Assembly (NCBI GenBank): GCA_010015655.1
Contig: ML976706.1
Location: 473,541-537,540, forward strand
Direction of reading: 5' to 3'
DNA from: Bimuria novae-zelandiae CBS 107.79
Lineage: Eukaryota; Ascomycota; Dothideomycetes; Pleosporales; Didymosphaeriaceae
Length of the DNA: 64,000 nucleotides
Positions 59,296 to 64,000 of this stretch are shown here, in pieces (position 1 is the stretch's first letter; the number at the start of each line of letters is the position of its first letter). The notes beneath the pieces are model-generated. The model had not been told where the DNA came from and ran no database searches. It saw nothing but the letters and a program-made list of their open reading frames with translations. Made by a program: the position numbers and the translations under genes.

Positions 59296-60018
59296 TTAGC
59301 ACAAAGTTAAGTTTTAGGCTACTAATAGTATTTTTAAACGTTAGATATAGCACCCTTTATAAGCTTAAGGAGTACGTTAAGTGCGTTAGCGTAGTAAGAG
59401 TTAACGTATGCTAATTAGGTAGAGCTTTTTTACTATACTTAGTTTTTCTTTAACTAGTAGAGGGAGTAAGTAATAGCTATAAAGGTGCATAAAGTTAATA
59501 AGGTGCTCCTTAACGTCGTTAGACGTGGTAGAATTAACCTTAATATACTTATAGATCCGTCCGACGCGGGGATACCGTACGCTATATAAAAATAGCATTT
59601 TAAGTTACTAGTGCCGTTACTCCTCCGCCTGCGTAAAATGGCGATCTAGTGGCGATTCGGGTATAATAGACTCACGGAGAGCGATAAGGAGGGCGCTGTA
59701 GAGGTGTATAGAGAGGATCTAGAGTAGAAAGAGCGTGACAGGTTGCGTAGGGGAGGTGATTAAGTAGAGAGCTAGCGACGTTGGCGAAGAGAGCTCTATT
59801 TTATATATAATATACAGGCCACTTTTAATTAAAATTTAACTAAGTACGCGCCTGCCTAGTAATTAAGTTACTTATAGAGGCTTTAAGACCTGCCTAAAAT
59901 ACTATACTTTGTTAACGCTACTAACGCCTCTCTTACTATAACTCCTCTACTATAATTACTATTATAAAATAGATAATAGTAATTAATTTAGCAATATTAG
60001 TTACACCTTGTATAGCTA

Positions 60019-61110
60019 TCAAGTTATTTTTTTAAACGATAGCGGGTGAGGTTTAGCCACCTCCGCGATATTGTTATAGATACTAACTCTATAGTGTTGC
60101 GCCGCGCCCAGCACCTACGGCACCTATCTACAGAACTTAAAAAAACCTCGCGCGGATACTAACTTATTATAGCAAACGCTTTATACTACTTCCTCTAAGA
60201 AGTAGGCAAAATTCTTATAAATATAAGCGTGTTCGTAATACCTTTTTATCTAGTTTTTTAGCAGCTTAAAGGTCTGCTTAATTAGGTTGAAATCTGGCGA
60301 GTATGGCAGTAAGTATTCAAGCACAACGCCCGCCTCTGCGCACAATGTGACAAGATTTTCTAACCTATAGATAGAGGCGTTATTAAGGACTATTACTGAT
60401 CGATTTCCCGGCCAAGGATTGTAATAGGGGAGTACTTTATTCGCCAGAAACTCCTCTATTAGTTCTGCGGTGATCGCTCCTTAGTATATTATATGATCGA
60501 CGTAGCCATCCTTATCCATGGCAGGGAGTAAGCTCCACCTCTCTAAGCGTCGCGCTGAGTATTTCACGTCTGTCGGCATGTTTATGGCTAACCAGGCGTA
60601 CTTTCTATCGCTAGTTCTCTTATTGCAAGCGCTCTCGTCAAGACAGATAATCTACTCTAGTTTATATATCTGTTGGCAGCGCGCGCGGAACACCCAACGG
60701 AGACCTTTATAGCGTTTGGCGGCAGCTTTTGACGTAGCTTTTCGACTCCACCTCATACTAGCGAGAGCTCTCGTGATAGTGGCCGCCGACGTTTCTATAT
60801 CGAATTCATCGAACAAGAAGGCCTGCATTTCATCGATATACGCCGTAGGCTTGCCCCGTAGGAGCTCCAGCAGCGCGTCCTTATGGCATTGCCGTAGCGA
60901 CGGTGGTCTCCCGAGCCTCACGCATCGCGGCGGGTACGCTTAGCTGTACGCTTCTAAGTTAAGTCGATATTTCTATACACTTTTAGGGTCAACTCTAAGA
61001 GATCTATAAATCTCGTAGTTATTTTGCCCTGCCTTTATACGCTTAACAATCGCCTGCGCTAGCGAGGGCTGCAGTTGGTGCCCTGTGGGCCTCCCTAGAT
61101 TATGCGGCAT
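60019..61110 (-). pseudogene. IS630/Tc1-like DDE transposase, broken
   Basis: One frame of 363 codons with several stops. It starts MPHNLGRPTGHQLQ at 61,110, followed by a helix-turn-helix (SLAQAIVKRIKAGQNNYEIY; LGRPPSLRQCHKDALLELL). Catalytic strands: IICLDESACN with the first Asp; VIVLNNASIY, where the second Asp is Asn; and LLPYSPDFNLIKQTFKLLK, where the third acid is Lys and the Pro before it is Leu. All three changes are G-to-A or C-to-T. It ends LSFKK.. at 60,019. The length is typical of the family. Fungal relatives are annotated as DDE superfamily endonucleases. Confidence 0.85.
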
Positions 61111-62962
61111 ACCTTACAGTACCCTGGCAACAAGAAAAGTTGGTGTAATTCCTTTAATTGCATCGTCTGCAGTACAATTTAGTATATACGGCAATGAAAG
61201 CGGGGAGGCGCTTACCTAACAAGCGCCTAGAGTGGGTCGGGACGGTATTTTGCATAGCACCAATAACTTAACGCTATAGTTAAGCCTCCTTGCGCTGCTT
61301 CTTGGCCTGTGCTTTTTAGAGTTTCTCCTCTATTTTATCTTGCTCCTGTACTACTTCTCTAGCTCGAGCTTCACGCAGCTTGCGAGGAGACTAGTAGATA
61401 GCGCTACTATAATACTCCTAGCGCTATTAAAGGTTAAGGGCTTTGCTTTTCTTCTTATATTTCTGCTTATGGTAAAGAGCCTCCTTAAAGCCCTTATTTT
61501 TATGCTTTAATAGCTTAATCTGCATAGAGAGATAGTAAACGCTAGAACGTAGCTTTTTTACCTTATACTAATAGCTATTAGTGATAGTAGCTTAAACTAA
61601 TCGATCTATCTTTCTTTAATTATAATTAGAGAGCCTTAATAATAAGCTTCTCTTAGCTTCTGGCGTGCTGGCAAATCTACGGAGGATAACGTTGGCGTCT
61701 ATTAGCTAGATCCTAGTAGCTTCGAAGGCCTTTAATATAAGGCTCTCCGTAAAGGAGGATATCTAGGCGCTCTAGAAGAATAGGAAGAAGTCTCCTTTCT
61801 TAATTAAAATAAGGCCTTAAGCCTTATGTAGATAGTTAGTAAGCTCGTTAGAGTAGGCTTAAGAGAGTAGCTTAAATAGTACTATATCGAGCGGCTAGAG
61901 CGTGTGAGTTAAATAAGGAGGAAGAACTATAAGGAGGATCCTATAGTAATTATAGTAGTTAATAAACTCTATTATAACATAAGATCTATAGCTATTAAGG
62001 ATAAGCAATCGCTATCTCCTTAATTACTACTTTATATAGCGATTAAACACCTGCTTAAGCCAAGCTAGGCCTATATTATTGTTTAACTAGCCTGTTAGAG
62101 ATAATAAGATAAAGACCTTATGTTCTCCTGCCTTAATATCCTCTACCTAACTTAATTATATAGCTCCTTTTTTAGCTGCGTAGATAAGGGCTAGAGGTAG
62201 CGAGCTCCTATTAGCGTAGTAGCAGGCTAGGAGTGTTAGAAACTCGCGTAATCTATTTTAAAAAGATACTTAAACCTCCTTCTTTTCTTATTAATGCCTG
62301 CTAAATATCTTCTTGCTTTTGCCTATTAAGCTAATTAAGAAGCCCTTCTTATCTATATTATATATATCTCGAGCCTTAAGGTGATATTTAGTAATCTTTT
62401 AATGCAGTAGCTTAAAGTAGAGATAGTATTTTAACTTAGAATTAGCCAGGTGGCGCGTACGATCTATGGCAGTAGTCTACTTTAAGATAAGATAGATCTC
62501 GTGCTAGTTAATAAAGCGAGTAACCTAGCTCTCGCTAAGCTACTAACGAGCTACTTCTAATAAGAAATTCCTAATTATCTCCCTTATAGGAGGTAGGCCT
62601 TGCTTATTAAGCTTAGTAATATATCGTACAAGCTCTAACTCCTGTTATAGGTTAAGAGCTTGCCTGCTGGCATGCCTAGTATCCCTAGGCCCTGTCACGC
62701 CTCTCCATCGCCGCCCTAGAGTTGACTAGTCAATGCTATGCTTTTCAGCAACTTCCTTTAATATAAATTATTCTTCTAAACCTCGCGATTTTAGATCCTT
62801 AATCGCCTTATTAATTAGAGCTATAGTCGTGGAGTTATCACGCGTTAGAGTTGTGGTGTTGAGACGCGCGTTGGTGTTCTGCAGGACACACTGTGAATCC
62901 GGGCACACTGCGCACGGACACGTTACCCTGCCGAGACAGTCAGTGCGCCGCGACACTATCGG

Positions 62963-64000
62963 TGCTCTCCGAAATACCGTCCCGCCCCACTTCGGGCAGC
63001 CAAAGTGGACCCAGCTTCCCGGAAAATATTTTCTATCACCTAATTTGTTAGTAAAACAATAATTACAGCGAACATTCACCCTGTATTAATACCTATATTA
63101 TACCGCCGCGTAGTTAACGTAAGTGTATAGCTATCTAGCTATTTAACGGGGGTTAAAATCCTTTAAAACGTGCGCGCTAGGCGCCTGTAGTAGCTACTAA
63201 AGGTGCTAAGTCACGGAGAAAAGTATCTAAGAAGGCTCCTCCTCCGGCGGAAGGCAACGCTATATCTAATCTAATTAGCCTTAATTAGGATATTAAGCCT
63301 CTATCTGCGCAGCTATTACTAGCAATTATATTATCTAGTAATCTACCTAGTAACCTGCCTAGTGACCCGCCCAGCGGATATATATCTAATCTAATTAGCA
63401 ACCCTACGCAGGGAGAAACTTAGGAAGATAAGCTAAAATCAGCTACTAGGGTATCCGAAGTAGAGTCGCCGTATGTTACTTGCCGCTGGCAGGCCTTTGT
63501 AGGTCCTAAAAAGGAGCTCTATAAGCCAAGATTTGATATAGAGTTTATCCTAGAGCACTACTACGCTAGTTAGCTTTAGATATAGGTAAATAAGGTTACT
63601 TAAAACTTAGTTATAAAGATAACTCTACTATAAAAAGTAATAATTAGGGATGTTTCTAGCTGCGCGTATAGGTAAAAGACCCTAAAGAGGTAAAAGCTAT
63701 AGTAATTACTTAAGCGTAGAGACGCTACTAGCTTTATTTATATTATAAAATACGCGTAGCACCTAAGGGAGTCCTTAATTAATATAACGTATCTTAACTT
63801 TAACGCGACGCTTACTACTAAGTCTATAGAGGTAATTAGTCCTATAGGCTAACAACGTAGCAGAGGCTTGTCTAGCTCCTAGGGCCAGGTTCGACTTACT
63901 GCAACACAAAGGTAGCTACAAGAGCTGCCAGAGATTCTTGCTGGTTATGCTGTCGCTAAGGGACCTTTAATAGCTATCCGCGATAAGTAGAGGTGCCAGG
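62963..64000 (+). mobile_element. IS630-like element, copy 2, truncated by the window edge
   Basis: The left end TGCTCTCCGAAATACCGTCC at 62,963 parallels the copy 1 end, differing in the first part but sharing AAATACCGTCCCGnCCCACTT. It starts 40 bp outside the pogo element's right end. Its transposase would lie beyond the window. The inner left end has diverged from copy 1, so this is a related subfamily rather than a recent copy. Confidence 0.7.
63190..64000 (+). pseudogene. Passenger gene of the second IS630-like copy, partial
   Basis: Reading in one frame from about 63,190 gives a Ser/Pro/Asn-rich first part and then YVTCRWQAFV, ITYLNFNATLTTKSIEV, ELPEILAGYAVAKGPLIAIR and RCQ at the window edge. 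These align in order with YVTCRWRAFL, VTYVNFNLTLAELE and DLPDVLAYTAVGEGPIVAIR of the copy at 57,949-59,295. More than ten in-frame stops, again TAG/TAA. The sequences have diverged widely while keeping these blocks, which suggests the gene was under selection before RIP. Confidence 0.7.

Larger units (their letters stand above)
57763..61259. mobile_element. IS630/Tc1-like element carrying a second, convergent gene (copy 1)
   Basis: 3,497 bp with perfect inverted ends of at least 29 bp starting TGCTATGCAAAATACCGTCC. It lies inside the C-terminal coding part of the pogo transposase. It contains a plus-strand passenger gene (57,949-59,295) and a minus-strand transposase (60,019-61,110) that point at each other, with about 0.7 kb of AT-rich sequence between. 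The target duplication is not obvious: a TA inside the ends or none at all. It is less eroded than its host. Confidence 0.8.
51299..62923 (-). mobile_element. pogo/Fot1-family transposon broken into three pieces by later insertions
   Basis: TA duplications at 51,297-51,298 and 62,924-62,925. Inverted ends of about 54 bp start ACGTGCCCGTGCGCAGTGTG on the left and match on the right with a few C-to-T differences. Host pieces are 51,299-51,590, 57,606-57,762 and 61,260-62,923, about 2.12 kb together. The minus strand reads the DDE core near 61,960-62,030 (LLILNSYRSYVIIEFINYY) and a basic tail. The tail runs from the right piece (KLREARAREVVQEQDKIEEK) into the middle piece (YKLKEKRVERQRLKDVRE) in the same frame once the insert is removed. 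This proves that the pieces belong together. Confidence 0.88.

Noticed and set aside
1..64000. CRISPR array, tRNA or rRNA genes
   Set aside because: No regularly spaced repeats, and no cloverleaf or rRNA-like sequence was noticed by eye. A tRNAscan or Rfam run could still find a short one.

Overview
The window looks like part of a filamentous ascomycete chromosome (Pezizomycotina, probably Dothideomycetes-like; this is inferred from gene families and layout, and no species marker was seen). Genes have short GT-AG introns of about 45-60 bp. Blocks of balanced base composition alternate abruptly with AT-rich blocks full of TAG/TAA triplets. In those AT-rich blocks transposon proteins can still be read across in-frame stops of the C-to-T / G-to-A kind, which is the signature of repeat-induced point mutation (RIP).

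Layout. 1-15,698 is an AT-rich transposon block: one Gypsy retroelement (minus strand, running off the left edge) inserted into the reverse transcriptase of a second Gypsy element, then a PiggyBac DNA transposon (7,584-15,698) split by a complete Copia-type retrotransposon (9,143-14,991). 16,017-25,775 is a gene block: an F-box-like protein with a long acidic run, farnesyl diphosphate synthase, the divergently transcribed APC/C subunit Cdc23/APC8, a TA-flanked MITE, a possible small secreted protein, a YbjQ-family protein and an unrecognised gene. 26,300-33,263 is AT-rich again, with a solo LTR and two different pogo/Fot1 elements. 34,164-50,777 is a mixed block. It holds an intact O-methyltransferase, an intact six-exon Zn2Cys6 regulator, an intact YtcJ-like amidohydrolase and a small protein with two KVRF motifs. 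Among these lie four broken genes: a DUF3176 membrane protein, an ornithine cyclodeaminase family reductase, a trans-3-hydroxy-L-proline dehydratase and a carotenoid oxygenase.

51,299-64,000 is a set of nested transposons. A third pogo/Fot1 element (51,299-62,923) is interrupted twice. One interruption is a Tc1/mariner element whose left inverted repeat carries two 2,161-bp MULE copies arranged tail to tail. The other is a 3.5-kb IS630-like element that carries, besides its transposase, a convergent 448-codon gene of a family I do not recognise. A second copy of this two-gene element begins at 62,963 and runs off the right edge.

How the parts relate. The FPP synthase and APC8 are core genes sharing a short divergent promoter. 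The hydroxyproline dehydratase and the reductase are a head-to-head pair whose products would act in sequence on trans-3-hydroxy-L-proline, and both are disabled. The regulator, methyltransferase and amidohydrolase are neighbours, but no backbone synthase is present, so a secondary-metabolite cluster is not supported. The strongest candidates for something undescribed are the two-gene IS630-like element and the MULE palindrome, whose 24-bp spacer is flipped relative to its target-site duplications.
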